Shown: piece after piece, positions 45,101-54,298 of the stretch
Numbering within the stretch: position 1 is the stretch's first letter
Layout: each line of letters opens with the position of its first letter
Assembly: GCA_016458225.1 (NCBI GenBank)
Contig: JAEMGR010000009.1
Coordinates: 124,001 to 188,000, forward strand
Origin: Myxococcaceae bacterium JPH2
GTDB lineage: Bacteria > Myxococcota > Myxococcia > Myxococcales > Myxococcaceae
Length of the DNA: 64,000 nucleotides
Direction of reading: 5' to 3'
Notes under the pieces: generated by a model
What the model saw: only the letters and a program-made list of their open reading frames with translations
Told to the model about the DNA's origin: nothing
Databases searched by the model: none
Position numbers and translations under genes: made by a program

Positions 45101-46919
45101 ACTTCTCGATGCCCTCGGAGACGTGCGGGAGGTAGGCCGCGTCCTGCGGGATATCGCTGGGCTTGTCGATGCTCGGGTAGCCGCAGCCGCTCGTGAGCTC
45201 CGTGCCCGTGGCGCCGTCGCCCAGCGGGAACGTCTGGTAGTTCACGCCGCTGCTGCTCGCATTGAGGCCCTCCTGGTTGCCGCCGCTGCTGCTCGTGTTC
45301 GCCCTGTCCAGGTTGCGCAGCAGGCCGTTCTGTCCGCCAGAGCCCGCGATGGACGTGGTGCCCGCCATCACCTGCCGCAGCTCGGCCCACTCGATGCCCG
45401 CCGAGCTCGTGGTCCCCCCCGAGGGGATCATCGTGTGCCCGTTGTTGCCCTTGCGCCAGTCGTGGCGGTGCTCGTAGCGCTGATCATTGAACGTGTAGGG
45501 CTTGCCCTGGAACGTGATGTGGTCGTGCGAGTTGATGAGACCCGGCGACACGACGCCCTGCGGGCAGACCACCTGCGTCGCCGTCGCAGCGCCGGCCGCC
45601 GCGCTGCAATCGCAGCTCACGCACTGGATGACGCCGGCCGAGTCGAACAGCACCTGACCGCCCGCGTACACCTTGTCCGGAGCCAGGATGACACCGGTGA
45701 TCAACTTGCTCGTCCCCGTGCCCGGGGTCACCTGGCACGTGCCGCTCGTCGGAGGCGGCAGCGACGCCGCGGGGCACATCACCACCGTGCCCGGTCCACC
45801 CGTACCTGCATCCGTGGACGTCCCGGCGTCGGTCTGCATTCCTGCATCCGTGGACGTCCCGGCGTCGGTCTGCGTGCCCGCGTCGGTGGTCGTGCCAGCG
45901 TCGGTCTGCGTGCCGGCATCATCGTTGGAGCCGGCGTCCGTGGACGTACCCGCATCGGTCTGCGTCCCCGCATCCGTCTGCGTTCCCGCGTCCGTAGTGG
46001 TACCCGCGTCGGTCTGCGTGCCGGCATCATCGTTGGAACCGGCATCCGTGGACGTACCCGCATCGGTCTGCGTCCCGGCATCCGTCTGCGTTCCCGCGTC
46101 CGTAGAGGTACCCGCGTCGGTCTGCGTGCCCGCGTCCGTAGAGGTACCCGCATCCGTCGACGTACCGGCATCCGTGGAGGTACCCGCGTCGGTCTGCGTT
46201 CCCGCATCCGTCGACGTACCGGCGTCCGTGGACGTCCCGGCGTCGGTCTGCGTTCCCGCCTCCGTCGACGTACCGGCGTCCGTGGACGTCCCGGCGTCGG
46301 TCTGCGTTCCCGCCTCCGTCGACGTACCGGCGTCCGTGGACGTCCCGGCGTCGGTCTGCGTTCCCGCATCCGTCGACGTACCGGCGTCCGTGGACGTCCC
46401 GGCGTCGGTCTGCGTTCCCGCATCCGTCGACGTGCCGGCGTCCGTGGTCGTGCCCGCGTCGGTCTGCGTTCCCGCATCCGTCGACGTGCCGGCATCCGTG
46501 GTCGTGCCCGCGTCGGTCTGCGTGCCAGCATCCTCATTCGTGCCGGCGTCGGTGTGCGTCCCGGCATCATCCGAGCCCGCGTCCGTCTGCGTCCCCGCGT
46601 CGTCGCCCGCGTCCGGCTTCGGATTCACCGGCGTGACGGTGCACGTGTTCTCGCACCCATCCCCGTTGACTCGGTTGCCGTCGTCACAGGCCTCGCCCGT
46701 CTCGACCTTCCCGTTGCCGCAGACCGGCGAGCCGCTCCCCGGCTTCGCCGGCTGGCACGTGTGACTGCAGGAATCCCCATCCGCGACGTTGCCGTCGTCG
46801 CAGGCTTCGCCCTTCTCGACGATGCCGTTTCCACAGACAGGATCGTTGTCACCACACGCGGATAGCAGCACGGTCACCGCACAAAGCGGCACCAGCAGCC
46901 ATCGGGACGACCAAGACAT
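42162..46919 (-). CDS. Mosaic lipoprotein: DUF4215, TDAGTS repeats, amidohydrolase, thrombospondin-3 repeats, lamin-tail domain
   Basis: A 1585-residue surface lipoprotein. Signal peptide with lipobox LLSAC; two DUF4215 Cys-rich repeats (about 27-95); a low-complexity stalk of six-residue units ([12 protein letters not shown], about 104-375). An amidohydrolase domain (about 400-797) has the metal motif [10 protein letters not shown] and [11 protein letters not shown]. Then come Ca2+-binding thrombospondin type-3 repeats (about 864-977; [15 protein letters not shown]), an OB/ExeM-type beta region, Ig-like segments, and a lamin-tail domain ([19 protein letters not shown], about 1387-1450). Amidohydrolases are usually cytoplasmic; here one is placed on a stalk outside the cell. 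Start ATG 46919 gives a complete signal peptide. Confidence 0.9.
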   Translation of the reverse strand: MSWSSRWLLVPLCAVTVLLSACGDNDPVCGNGIVEKGEACDDGNVADGDSCSHTCQPAKPGSGSPVCGNGKVETGEACDDGNRVNGDGCENTCTVTPVNPKPDAGDDAGTQTDAGSDDAGTHTDAGTNEDAGTQTDAGTTTDAGTSTDAGTQTDAGTTTDAGTSTDAGTQTDAGTSTDAGTSTDAGTQTDAGTSTDAGTSTEAGTQTDAGTSTDAGTSTEAGTQTDAGTSTDAGTSTDAGTQTDAGTSTDAGTSTDAGTSTDAGTQTDAGTSTDAGTQTDAGTQTDAGTSTDAGSNDDAGTQTDAGTTTDAGTQTDAGTQTDAGTSTDAGSNDDAGTQTDAGTTTDAGTQTDAGTSTDAGMQTDAGTSTDAGTGGPGTVVMCPAASLPPPTSGTCQVTPGTGTSKLITGVILAPDKVYAGGQVLFDSAGVIQCVSCDCSAAAGAATATQVVCPQGVVSPGLINSHDHITFQGKPYTFNDQRYEHRHDWRKGNNGHTMIPSGGTTSSAGIEWAELRQVMAGTTSIAGSGGQNGLLRNLDRANTSSSGGNQEGLNASSSGVNYQTFPLGDGATGTELTSGCGYPSIDKPSDIPQDAAYLPHVSEGIEKSANNEFLCLSGQATGGQNLIGARTAIIHGIGLRVSDVALMSTQGSSLIWSPRSNVALYGDTADIPLYKRLGVNVALGTDWLPTGSMNLLRELRCADNLNATYYNFALSDADLWATVTGNAANALKANRIGALAVGKVADVAIFRLGTHGDSPHRAVISAMPADVALTLRGGKVLYGEQALVNALSTGCDTVDVCGTPHAVCLQSELNKSYTTLASQVSNPYGLFACTETPPNEPACEPQRSSTDSRWPGSVSSSTRYSGDPTGTDIDGDGIPDTQDNCPAVFNPVRPMDQGVQGDVDGDGVGDACDVCPLQAYSVQCTAPNPNDSDGDGVGNSIDNCPTTPNPGQEDSDGDGMGDACDLCPTPNGNGEACLLSIYSVKRPNAAGNSPWVGKVVALNQALVTGVGRNGYFVQTHPMDNGYEGADYSGLFVFTSTDPSATVSMGDRVNISSASVATYFGQVELTNPVFTVTSHGSSAPPAQTVLASEVATGGSRATALESVLVRVAPVTVTAVSLPPVNGDTAPTNEFEVAGVLRINDYLFKATMPTVGTVFQSITGVLELRNSNSKIEPRSATDLVTTPSAPVTLSAMTPAFTYAHSGTTGPTIPEPLTVTLSAPAPVNTVVTVTSSSPILTVANEGKVVVPAGATSAQVIVTATEQTQPGQEDVQMTATLDAVSLTSRLWVLAANQPAYASSMTPTAVDLTSGQAVTFTVLVDPPTFQDTPMTIEVVPTAAGSAPTTVTIPANKDRVSFTFIAGAYSGSGAVYATVGGHTVSATVDVTGKPLPSMDHVVISEFAPQGTGGADDEFIELYNPTNQEVDLSGWKVQYKAGTATGDYGVGYALPSGARIAPHGFYLVVSGSYKGTVSGDANWGTAIAMSAAAAKGGHVRLGSAGLGVTNADPLVVDTVGYGPAVTPETQPVPSLPGVAGSFERKASDSSTAASMESGADVNLGNGFDSNNNAVDFVLRTTRGPQNRTSPTEP
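45910..46125. repeat. 108-bp direct repeat, two copies, in the lipoprotein stalk
   Basis: Units 45910-46017 and 46018-46125 are nearly identical over 108 bp, differing at a handful of positions. Each encodes 36 residues of the TDAGT-type stalk including the variant SNDDAG. The length is a multiple of both 3 and 18, so copy changes keep the frame. Confidence 0.9.
46201..46524. repeat. 54-bp direct repeat, six copies, in the lipoprotein stalk
   Basis: Six back-to-back 54-bp units (starting at 46201, 46255, 46309, 46363, 46417 and 46471) are almost identical; units 2 and 3 match exactly by eye. Each is built from three 18-bp units encoding TDAGTS-like hexapeptides. The low divergence points to recent slippage or recombination, so length polymorphism among strains is likely. 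Confidence 0.95.
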
Positions 46920-47175
46920 GAAGAACTCCGGAGTGACCGATACGGGGCCTCCTCCAAAGCACACCTGTTGACCACCAGGCAAACGCCCCTGTGGCAAAAC
47001 TTCGCCACGAACAGAAGACCCATGGGGACGGACGTGACCCAGCGAAAGCCCGGCCGAGCGCTGAGTCTCGCTCCGAATCAGCCCGAAGCGCTCGCCCTAC
47101 ACGCTCCGGGCGAGGCGACCCGCGCCCAGAGCGTGTTCGAGGCGGCCCACGGCCCAGTGCCCCGGACGGGGGGGA

Positions 47176-47279
47176 GCCCAGACGCGCCAGAATCTGCATC
47201 ACATTGGGCTGATGAGTGAAGTTGAAGGTGCCGGACATCAGAAACATCGCCGCCAGCAAGCCGGTCGGTATCCAGTACA
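47176..47279 (-). pseudogene. DoxX-family membrane protein fragment
   Basis: On the minus strand this stretch encodes LYWIPTGLLAAMFLMSGTFN followed by FTHQPNVMQILARLG, the usual N-terminal helix and loop of a DoxX-like protein. A stop codon lies three codons upstream in frame (TGA near 47285), and homology stops after LARLG, continuing into a Pro/Arg-rich sequence. Both ends are therefore missing. The flanks (46920-47175 and 47280-47443) hold no gene that I can see. DoxX genes are often found beside MFS/LysR pairs such as the one next to it. Confidence 0.7.
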
Positions 47280-47443
47280 GGTGTCACGCGTGCGAAAGAC
47301 CCGCAACGGCGCTGAACGGGTCAGCATGCGACCCCGTACGGCCAGCTCAGCGCATGCAACGCTCGGCGCGCCGCCAGTCCATTCCTGCACCAGGCAACCG
47401 CAGGCAGGCCACCTGAAGCCTCTCACGAATCACGAAGCTCGGT

Positions 47444-48628
47444 TTAGCAGCGCGCCGGGAGCGTCGCGACCACGCGGGCCTCGCGGCGAACCAGCAACAA
47501 GACCAGGATGAGACCCGCTCCCGCCATCGCCGCCCCGGCCAAGGCCACGGCGGGATAGCCGAGGTTGAGGCCAATGACTGCCCCACCGAGGGCCGCACCG
47601 AGGGCGTTGCCCAAGTTGAAGGCCCCGATGTTCATGGCCGATGCCAGGTTCGGTGCGTCGCTGGCGGCGAGCATCACGCGCATCTGCAGCGGCGGCACCA
47701 GCGCGAAGCTCGCCACGCCCCAGAGGAAGATCACCACGGCGGAGGGCACCTGCCACGGCATGACCCCGGCAAATGCGACCAGCAGGGAGGCAAGGCCTGC
47801 CAGGGTGGTAATCAAAGTACGGTCCACCGACCTGTCGGCGAAGCGGCCCCCCAGCCAGTTTCCGATCGTCAGCCCCAGTCCATAGGTCACCAGCATGGCG
47901 GTGACGAAGCCCGTCGAGGCCACGGTCTGCTCCTTCAAGATTGGAGCGATGTAGGTGAAGACGGTGAACATGGCGCTCGAGCCGATAACGGTCAGGCCGA
48001 GGGCAATCAAAACAGGGCCGCGTCGGAGCACCGCCACTTCGGCCTTCATGACGCCGCTGTCGGCGGAGGGCTCGACCCGGCCGTGCGGTAGGGTCAAGCG
48101 AAGCGCGACCATCGCCAGGGCGCCCAGCCCCGCGATGCCCCAGAAGGAGGCGCGCCAGCCCAAGCACTCGCCCGCCCAGGAGGCAAGGGGAACGCCGGTG
48201 ACGTTGGCGATCGTCAAGCCCATGAACATGGCCGCGACAGCACCCGCCCGCCTGTTCGGCGCGACCACGCTGGCCGCGACAATGGCTCCCACACCAAAGA
48301 AGGCGCCATGGTTGAACGACGTCACCACCCGGGCCGCCATCAAGGTCCAGTATTCCGGCGCGAGCGCCGACAGCAGATTGCCCAGGGTGAAGATGCCCAT
48401 CAGGCCGACCAGCAGGGTCCGGCGCGGCACGCGGGCGGTCGCCAAGGTCATCACCGGCGCGCCGATCAGCACCCCGAATGCATAGGCGCTCACCAGCAGG
48501 CCGGCCGCCGGTATGGAGACGCCGAGGTCACCGGCGATCACAGGCAGCATGCCCATCGGCGCGAACTCGGTGACGCCGATGCCGAAGGCTCCGACCGCCA
48601 GGGCGATAAGAGGAGGGTTGGGCTTCAT
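47444..48628 (-). CDS. MFS efflux transporter (AraJ/NepI-like, 12 TM)
   Basis: A 394-residue drug:H+ antiporter-1-type major facilitator. The N-terminal pattern PPLIALAVGAFGIGVTEFAP and the loop following helix 2 (LIGAPVMTLATARVPRRTLL) are those of the AraJ/YdhP/NepI group, which export sugars, purine nucleosides or drugs. Twelve helices are visible. Start: ATG 48628; the 44 codons before it are Arg-rich and read into the intergenic region. Divergent from a LysR gene, its likely regulator. Codon choice looks less G/C-extreme than in neighbouring myxobacterial genes, suggesting transfer. Confidence 0.92.
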   Translation of the reverse strand: MKPNPPLIALAVGAFGIGVTEFAPMGMLPVIAGDLGVSIPAAGLLVSAYAFGVLIGAPVMTLATARVPRRTLLVGLMGIFTLGNLLSALAPEYWTLMAARVVTSFNHGAFFGVGAIVAASVVAPNRRAGAVAAMFMGLTIANVTGVPLASWAGECLGWRASFWGIAGLGALAMVALRLTLPHGRVEPSADSGVMKAEVAVLRRGPVLIALGLTVIGSSAMFTVFTYIAPILKEQTVASTGFVTAMLVTYGLGLTIGNWLGGRFADRSVDRTLITTLAGLASLLVAFAGVMPWQVPSAVVIFLWGVASFALVPPLQMRVMLAASDAPNLASAMNIGAFNLGNALGAALGGAVIGLNLGYPAVALAGAAMAGAGLILVLLLVRREARVVATLPARC

Positions 48629-48647
48629 CAGCAGGAACCTTTCTCTG

Positions 48648-48675
48648 CCCCGCCGTGACCGTTCACGACGGGGCG
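48648..48675. promoter_or_regulatory. Inverted repeat between MFS and LysR genes (probable operator)
   Basis: Arms of 12 bp (48648-48659, 48664-48675; GCCCCGCCGTGA with TCACGACGGGGC, one mismatch) around a 4-base spacer lie 20 bp before the MFS start and 76 bp before the LysR start. A LysR protein bound here could control both divergent genes. A simple hairpin in the MFS leader is the alternative. Confidence 0.55.
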
Positions 48676-48750
48676 CATTGTTCTGACCGAGCAAAGATGG
48701 CTGGGCCGTCGCCGCTGCGTTAGAGCCCTTCAAAGCCAAGGATTCTTGAG

Positions 48751-49688
48751 ATGAACGCAAAGGTGCAGCCGGGCGGCGCGGATCGGGCGCGTGAGATGGC
48801 CGTCTTTTCGGCGGTGGCGGCGACTGGCAGCTTCTCGGCGGCCGGGCGTGATCTGCACCTGACCCCCTCGGCCGTCAGCCGGACCATCGACCGCATCGAG
48901 GCACGTCTGGGGGTACGCCTGATGCTGCGCACGACCCGGGCCCTGACCCTGACGCCCGAGGGGCAAGCCTATCTAAGCGCTGCGCGGCGCATCCTGACGG
49001 AGCTGGACGACGCGGAGCAGGCCATCGCCGACCGGGGAGCGCCGCGCGGTCGGCTGAGAGTGAGCGCCTCGCACTCTCATGGGCGACTGTGCGTGGTCCC
49101 TCTGCTGGGCGACTTCGCAGCGCGATACCCACATATCCTGGTGGACATCAACTTGACGGACAGGGTGGTCGACATTGCTGCGGGAGAGGCGGACGTCGGC
49201 ATTCGCTTCGGCCCGCTGGCGGACAGCGGTTTGACCGCGCGCAAGCTCGGCGAGAATCGGCGCGTGATTGTGGCTTCGCCCGACTATTTGGTCCGGCGCG
49301 GGACGCCGACAGTTCCAGAAGACCTGCACCACCACAACTGCCTGAACTTCAATTTTCGCCGAGCCGAAGCAGTCTGGCCCTTCGTGCGCGACGGGCACGA
49401 ATACAGCCTGTCCGTGAAGGGCAGTATCGAAGCCAATAACGGAGAGACCCTGGGCCAGTTGGCCGCGGCCGGCGTGGGGGTGACGCGGGTCGGCGCCTTC
49501 AGCGTCGCGGAAGAGATTCGCTCGGGCCGCCTGGTTCCTCTGTTGGAGCGCTACAATCCAGGCGACGTGGAGAACGTCCACGCTGTCTTTGTCGGCGGTG
49601 CCAACTTGCCCGCGCGGGTCAGGGTGTTCGTCGACTATCTGGCCGACGCCCTTTCCGAGGGGCGCTCGGCTCCCTATAGGCTCGTCCC

Positions 49689-49692
<4 letters not shown>
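48751..49692 (+). CDS. LysR-family transcriptional regulator
   Basis: A 313-residue LTTR. The N-terminal winged helix (MAVFSAVAATGSFSAAGRDL, then PSAVSRTIDRIEARLGVRL) is followed by the linker helix and the periplasmic-binding-protein-like effector domain (LRVSASHSHGRLCVVPLLGD, IAAGEADVGIRFGPL). It is divergent from the MFS efflux gene and is probably its activator. More A/T-ending codons than the flanking housekeeping genes. Its stop codon overlaps the ATG of the next gene by 4 bp. Confidence 0.95.
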
Positions 49693-50589
<897 letters not shown>

Positions 50590-50671
50590 AGCACACACGA
50601 GCGGCGCCCGTTCGGCGCGGCCGATGCGCGCGTGGCGCACGCCATGGAGGGCGCGCCACGCCGCGTCGGGG

Positions 50672-51103
50672 CTATGCCTTGGCAGGCCTTTCGCTGAGCC
50701 GCTGGGCTCGCTCCTCGGCCTCGCCCGGCACGTCGAACTCCGCCGGGTCGAACAGCGGCCGGAGGTCGACCTCTACCTCTTGGCCCTCCTGCAAGAGGAC
50801 GCCGAACGGCGCGCGCTTGGCCCACGCGATGGCCTCGGCGAACGTCTTGACCTCGATCAGGCTGTAGCCGGCGATCAGCTCCTTGGACTCAGCGAACGGG
50901 CCATCCATCACCTTGCACTGGCGCTTGCTGAACCGCAGACGCGCGCCACGGTTCATCGGCGTGAGGCCGCCGAGATCGAGCAGCACGCCGGCCTTCCGCA
51001 TCTCCTCGTTGAAGTTGTGCATCGCGACCAACGCCTCTTCGCTCGGAGGTTGCTGGCCCGCGTCGCCCTGGGGGGTCGTCTTCACCATCAACATGACCTT
51101 CAT
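50672..51103 (-). CDS. YciI/YCII-related (DGPF domain) protein
   Basis: A 143-residue protein of the YCII-related family: MKVMLMVKTTPQG at the start, then NEEMRKAGVLLDLGGLTP and the signature DGPFAESKELIAGYSLIEV. Members have a ferredoxin-like fold and often sit beside ECF sigma factors or small NTF2-like proteins; an NTF2-like remnant lies just upstream here. Biochemical function is not established. Confidence 0.92.
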   Translation of the reverse strand: MKVMLMVKTTPQGDAGQQPPSEEALVAMHNFNEEMRKAGVLLDLGGLTPMNRGARLRFSKRQCKVMDGPFAESKELIAGYSLIEVKTFAEAIAWAKRAPFGVLLQEGQEVEVDLRPLFDPAEFDVPGEAEERAQRLSERPAKA

Positions 51104-51262
51104 CGCGCATCTCCTTGAAACTCGGTGGATTAATCCGAGGCAAAAAGGCGTCGATCCGTGCGCCGAGGGATCGACAACCGCGATGCGGATTCCGGCGGCG
51201 AGAGAAGACGCACCGCGTGAATTCCACCCTGGCGAGAATCCTTGGGCGCCGCGCTCGGATGC

Positions 51263-51537
51263 CTACTCGATGCGCAGCCCGTGCATGCGCAGGAAGGAGA
51301 GCTTGTCCCAATAGCCGCGCTGGAAGCGGATCAACCCGTCCTCCACTTGGACTCGGCTGCCGCGAACTCCCGCTGGAACATCTCCCGGATTCGAGCCCGA
51401 CCTTCGACGGGCGCGTTCGCGACCTGAGGATTCACCGCGTCCTCACAATAGAGGGCGGCGAGCCCTTCGACATCCGCGGCGGTGAAGCGGTCCACCCACC
51501 GTTCCACCCCTTCACGGGGCCGAGGGCCCGAACCTCC
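51263..51537 (-). pseudogene. NTF2/SnoaL-like protein with internal deletion and frameshift
   Basis: The first part encodes GVERWVDRFTAADVEGLAAL, YCEDAVNPQVANAPVEGRA and MFQREFAAAE, the N-terminal half of a nuclear-transport-factor-2-like protein. The last part, in another frame, reads VQVEDGLIRFQRGYWDKLSF and ends at a TAG (51263-51265). The connecting region of about 25 residues, normally an EWRDPLGLRG-like hairpin, is missing, and the join near 51355 is out of frame. No convincing start codon precedes the N-terminal part. Confidence 0.72.
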
Positions 51538-51649
51538 GTGTCTGTCTCCCAGGTCGCGCGACCCTACCCCGTCGCCTCTCCAACGCAATGAAGTCCGGCG
51601 CGCAGAGCTCCCGCGACCTCGCGGGAACGCGCTCACGTGGCTGTCTTCA

Positions 51650-52453
51650 TCAGGCCTTGGACTGTTGCACCAACTGCGCGATGGCGCGCGCGCTGGCCTC
51701 GTTCGTGGGTGAGAGCACGAGCATCGAGAGGCCGTCGCCACCCTCGAGATGGAACACCGACGACTCGAGGACGATCTCGCCCACGTCAGGACGGACCATC
51801 CGCTTCTGGAACCCACCTTGCGACCGGATCTCGCCTTCCGCCCACAGGCGACGAAAGTCGGGGCTCAACTCCATCAGCTCGTCGATCAGCGCCGTCGCCT
51901 CGTGAGACGGGCCGGCCCGCGCGATGTCGACGCGAAACGAGGCAAGGCAGGTCCGGCGAACGTCTTCAACGTGGTGCACCTTGGCTTCCGCGCCCGGTTG
52001 GAAGATCCGGCGCAGCAAGTTGCGGTCGCGCTCCGGGAGCGCCCCATAGTCGCCCAGCACGGCGACCGCCGCGCGATTCCACGCGACGATCTGGAACGTC
52101 GGCGTCTTCACGAATGCGGGGACGGAGAGGTTGTCGAGCACGCACTGAAGTGACGGCGTCACCGCAGCGGGCCGAGCGAGCTTGCGAGGCGGCGGACGAT
52201 CGTGCGCGAGCAGGAACAGCATCTCGCGATTCGCGTCATCGAGTTCGAGCGCAAGCGCGAGGCGCTCGAGAACCTCGCCCGACGGCACGCCGCCGCGCCC
52301 CTGTTCGAGCCACGTGTACCAGGTGACGCTCACACCGGCTCGGGCGGCGACCTCCTCGCGGCGCAATCCGGATGTCCGTCGGCGAGCGGTGGTCGCGGGC
52401 CGGATGCGCGCGCGACGGTCGCGCAGGAACGTGGGGAGAGTGGTAGTCGCCAT
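51650..52453 (-). CDS. XRE-family transcriptional regulator with MmyB-like ligand domain
   Basis: A 267-residue regulator. The HTH is RREEVAARAGVSVTWYTWLE (about 30-50), followed by GRGGVPSGEVLERLALALEL. A C-terminal MmyB-like domain (about 100-265) carries NLSVPAFVKTPTFQIVAWN and DELMELSPDFRRLWAEGEI, typical of actinobacterial and myxobacterial MmyB proteins that bind fatty-acid-like ligands. The ATG at 52453 is the natural start. It is divergent from an SDR gene 255 bp away, its probable target; I see no clear operator between them. Confidence 0.93.
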   Translation of the reverse strand: MATTTLPTFLRDRRARIRPATTARRRTSGLRREEVAARAGVSVTWYTWLEQGRGGVPSGEVLERLALALELDDANREMLFLLAHDRPPPRKLARPAAVTPSLQCVLDNLSVPAFVKTPTFQIVAWNRAAVAVLGDYGALPERDRNLLRRIFQPGAEAKVHHVEDVRRTCLASFRVDIARAGPSHEATALIDELMELSPDFRRLWAEGEIRSQGGFQKRMVRPDVGEIVLESSVFHLEGGDGLSMLVLSPTNEASARAIAQLVQQSKA

Positions 52454-52708
52454 TTCAGTCTCTGTGCGCGCCTTCTTCGACAGACACTCCAAGACCCTGG
52501 TCCTCGCACGACGAAGACGCGGCGAGCATAACATCCTGGAGTCCTGGTTCGCCGCGTGGCGAGGGCTGCAGGCGTGCGACTGGGGAACCTGCTCGCATGG
52601 CTTCTCGAACAGGTACCGGCCGCTCGGGGACGTCGGGAGGGGGGTAGTGGCAGTACCCGTATGAGGGCTCATCTTTTCAGGCGAGCACGCGGTGCGTACG
52701 GTGCGCGC

Positions 52709-53611
52709 ATGACCAAGGCAATGCGAGTGTTCGTCACGGGCGCGACAGGCTGGATTGGCACAGCGGTGCTGAAGGAGCTGCGTGGGGCCGGCCACTCTGT
52801 CCTGGGCATGGCACACAACGATGCAGGCGCGGAGAAGTTGCGGGCACAGGGCGTGGAAGTCTATCGCGGCGACCTCCGGGAGCCGACCTCCCTCGTCGAG
52901 GGCGTCCGCGCAACCGATGCGACGATCCACCTGGCCTTCCACATGGACTTCGCTGACTTTCCGAAGATGAACCAGATGGATCGCGACGCGATCCACGCGA
53001 TGCTCGATGCCATGGCGGGCACGGACAAGGCGTTCGTCGGCACGAGCGGAACGCTGCTGGTCGCGGCTCCCGGCAAGGTCGCGGTCGAGACGGATACGTC
53101 ACCCGAGACCTCGCCGCTCATGATCCGAGCGCGGGCCGAGCGCATCGTGGTCGATGCCGCGAAGCGCGGGGTGCGTGCCAGCGTCATCCGGCTGGCTCCC
53201 ACGGTGCACGGCGCGGGCGACAAGGGCTTCATCCCCATGCTGATCAACATCGCCCGGGAGAAGAAGAGCGCTGGATACATCGATGATGGCAGTCAGCACT
53301 GGCCCGCGGTGCACCGCGACGATGCGGCACGGCTGTACCGGCTCGCCGCCGAGAGCGCACCGCCAGGAACCGTGCTGCACGGCACCGCGGAGGCAGGCAT
53401 CACGATGCGCGCGGTCGCGGAGACCATCAGCCAAGGCACGGGGGTTCCGCTCCAGCGCGTGCCGGCCAGCGAAGCGGGTGCTCACTTCGGATGGATGTCG
53501 ATGGTCGTCGGCGTCGACAACCCGGTGTCGAGTCAGGCGACGCGCGCGCTCCTCGGCTGGAAGCCGGAGCGAGCGGGTCTGCTCGATGACATGCGCGCGC
53601 ACTACTTCTGA
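52709..53611 (+). CDS. NAD(P)-dependent extended/atypical SDR (epimerase-like)
   Basis: A 300-residue Rossmann protein. The cofactor motif is VTGATGWIGTAVLKEL (GxxGxxG), followed by VYRGDLREP and IHLAFH. The usual YxxxK is replaced by a PLMIRARAERIV segment, which is common in atypical SDR families acting as NADPH-dependent reductases or as regulators. The C-terminal half (HWPAVHRDDAARLYRLA, then VVGVDNPVSSQATRALLGW) is characteristic. Start at ATG 52709. Probably regulated by the divergent XRE/MmyB gene. Confidence 0.9.
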   Translation: MTKAMRVFVTGATGWIGTAVLKELRGAGHSVLGMAHNDAGAEKLRAQGVEVYRGDLREPTSLVEGVRATDATIHLAFHMDFADFPKMNQMDRDAIHAMLDAMAGTDKAFVGTSGTLLVAAPGKVAVETDTSPETSPLMIRARAERIVVDAAKRGVRASVIRLAPTVHGAGDKGFIPMLINIAREKKSAGYIDDGSQHWPAVHRDDAARLYRLAAESAPPGTVLHGTAEAGITMRAVAETISQGTGVPLQRVPASEAGAHFGWMSMVVGVDNPVSSQATRALLGWKPERAGLLDDMRAHYF

Positions 53612-53683
53612 GCACCGCCAATGCCTCGCCGTCAGGCCAGCGCGCTGCGGTGGACTGGGACCGAGTGCTGACACGACACGGGC

Positions 53684-54298
53684 TCAGCGCAGGCCCAGTC
53701 GGTCCACGAAGCGCACCAGCTCCGCCACGGAGTCCACGTCGAGCTTTCGGATGACGCGGGCGCGGTGCACCTTGATGGTCTTTTCGGTGGTGCCCAGCCG
53801 CTGGGCGATTTCCTTGTTCGTCAGCCCCTGTGCCACCAGCGCGCATACCTCGCGCTCGCGCGAAGTGAGGGCCGCATGGCGCGCATGCAGCGCGGCGGTC
53901 TCCATGCGGCCAGCGCGCGCCGCCGCGTCCTTGAGCAAGGCCTGCGAGAGGGCGCCCAGCAGCTGCTCCTCGTCAAAGGGTTTGACGAGGAAGTCCACCG
54001 CGCCGGCCTTCATGGCCCTGACGCTTGCCGGAACATCCCCGTGGCCGGAGATGAAGATGACGGGCAGGTGGCAACCCTTGGATTCCATCGCCTGCTGCAG
54101 CTCCAGCCCATTCAGCCCCGGCATCCGCAGATCCAACACGGCGCAGCCCGGCGTGTCCCCCGACAGCTGCGCGAGGAACTCGGCGGGCGAGGCGAAGGGC
54201 TTCGTGTCATGGCCCGCGGCCCTCAGCAGCCGCCCCAGCCCCCGCAACACGGACTCATCGTCGTCCACGAGGAAGATGGTGGCGGGGGCTTGCGTCAT
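53684..54298 (-). CDS. FixJ/NarL-type response regulator
   Basis: A 204-residue two-component regulator: receiver domain (about 7-122) with phospho-acceptor Asp56 in CAVLDLRMPG, acidic pocket VDDDE (11-15) and Lys in FLVKPFDEE. A LuxR-type HTH follows (LTSREREVCALVAQGLTNKE, then TTEKTIKVHRARVIRKL). The start codon lies inside the end of the kinase gene (44-bp overlap), so the pair is cotranscribed and probably translationally coupled. Target genes are not evident. Confidence 0.95.
   Translation of the reverse strand: MTQAPATIFLVDDDESVLRGLGRLLRAAGHDTKPFASPAEFLAQLSGDTPGCAVLDLRMPGLNGLELQQAMESKGCHLPVIFISGHGDVPASVRAMKAGAVDFLVKPFDEEQLLGALSQALLKDAAARAGRMETAALHARHAALTSREREVCALVAQGLTNKEIAQRLGTTEKTIKVHRARVIRKLDVDSVAELVRFVDRLGLR

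Noticed and set aside
45797-46610. CRISPR-like regular repeats
   Set aside because: The repeats are contiguous with no unique spacers, have an 18/54-bp period in frame with a coding region, and encode TDAGTS hexapeptides.
41937-46865. A 1642-codon open frame on the plus strand, antisense to the mosaic lipoprotein
   Set aside because: It is a GC-rich shadow: Arg/His/Ala/Val-rich, no domain, no ribosome site, while the minus strand has a signal peptide and known domains throughout.
49089-49439. Plus-strand frame of 116 codons inside the LysR gene
   Set aside because: It is out of frame with a clear LysR protein and has no features of its own.
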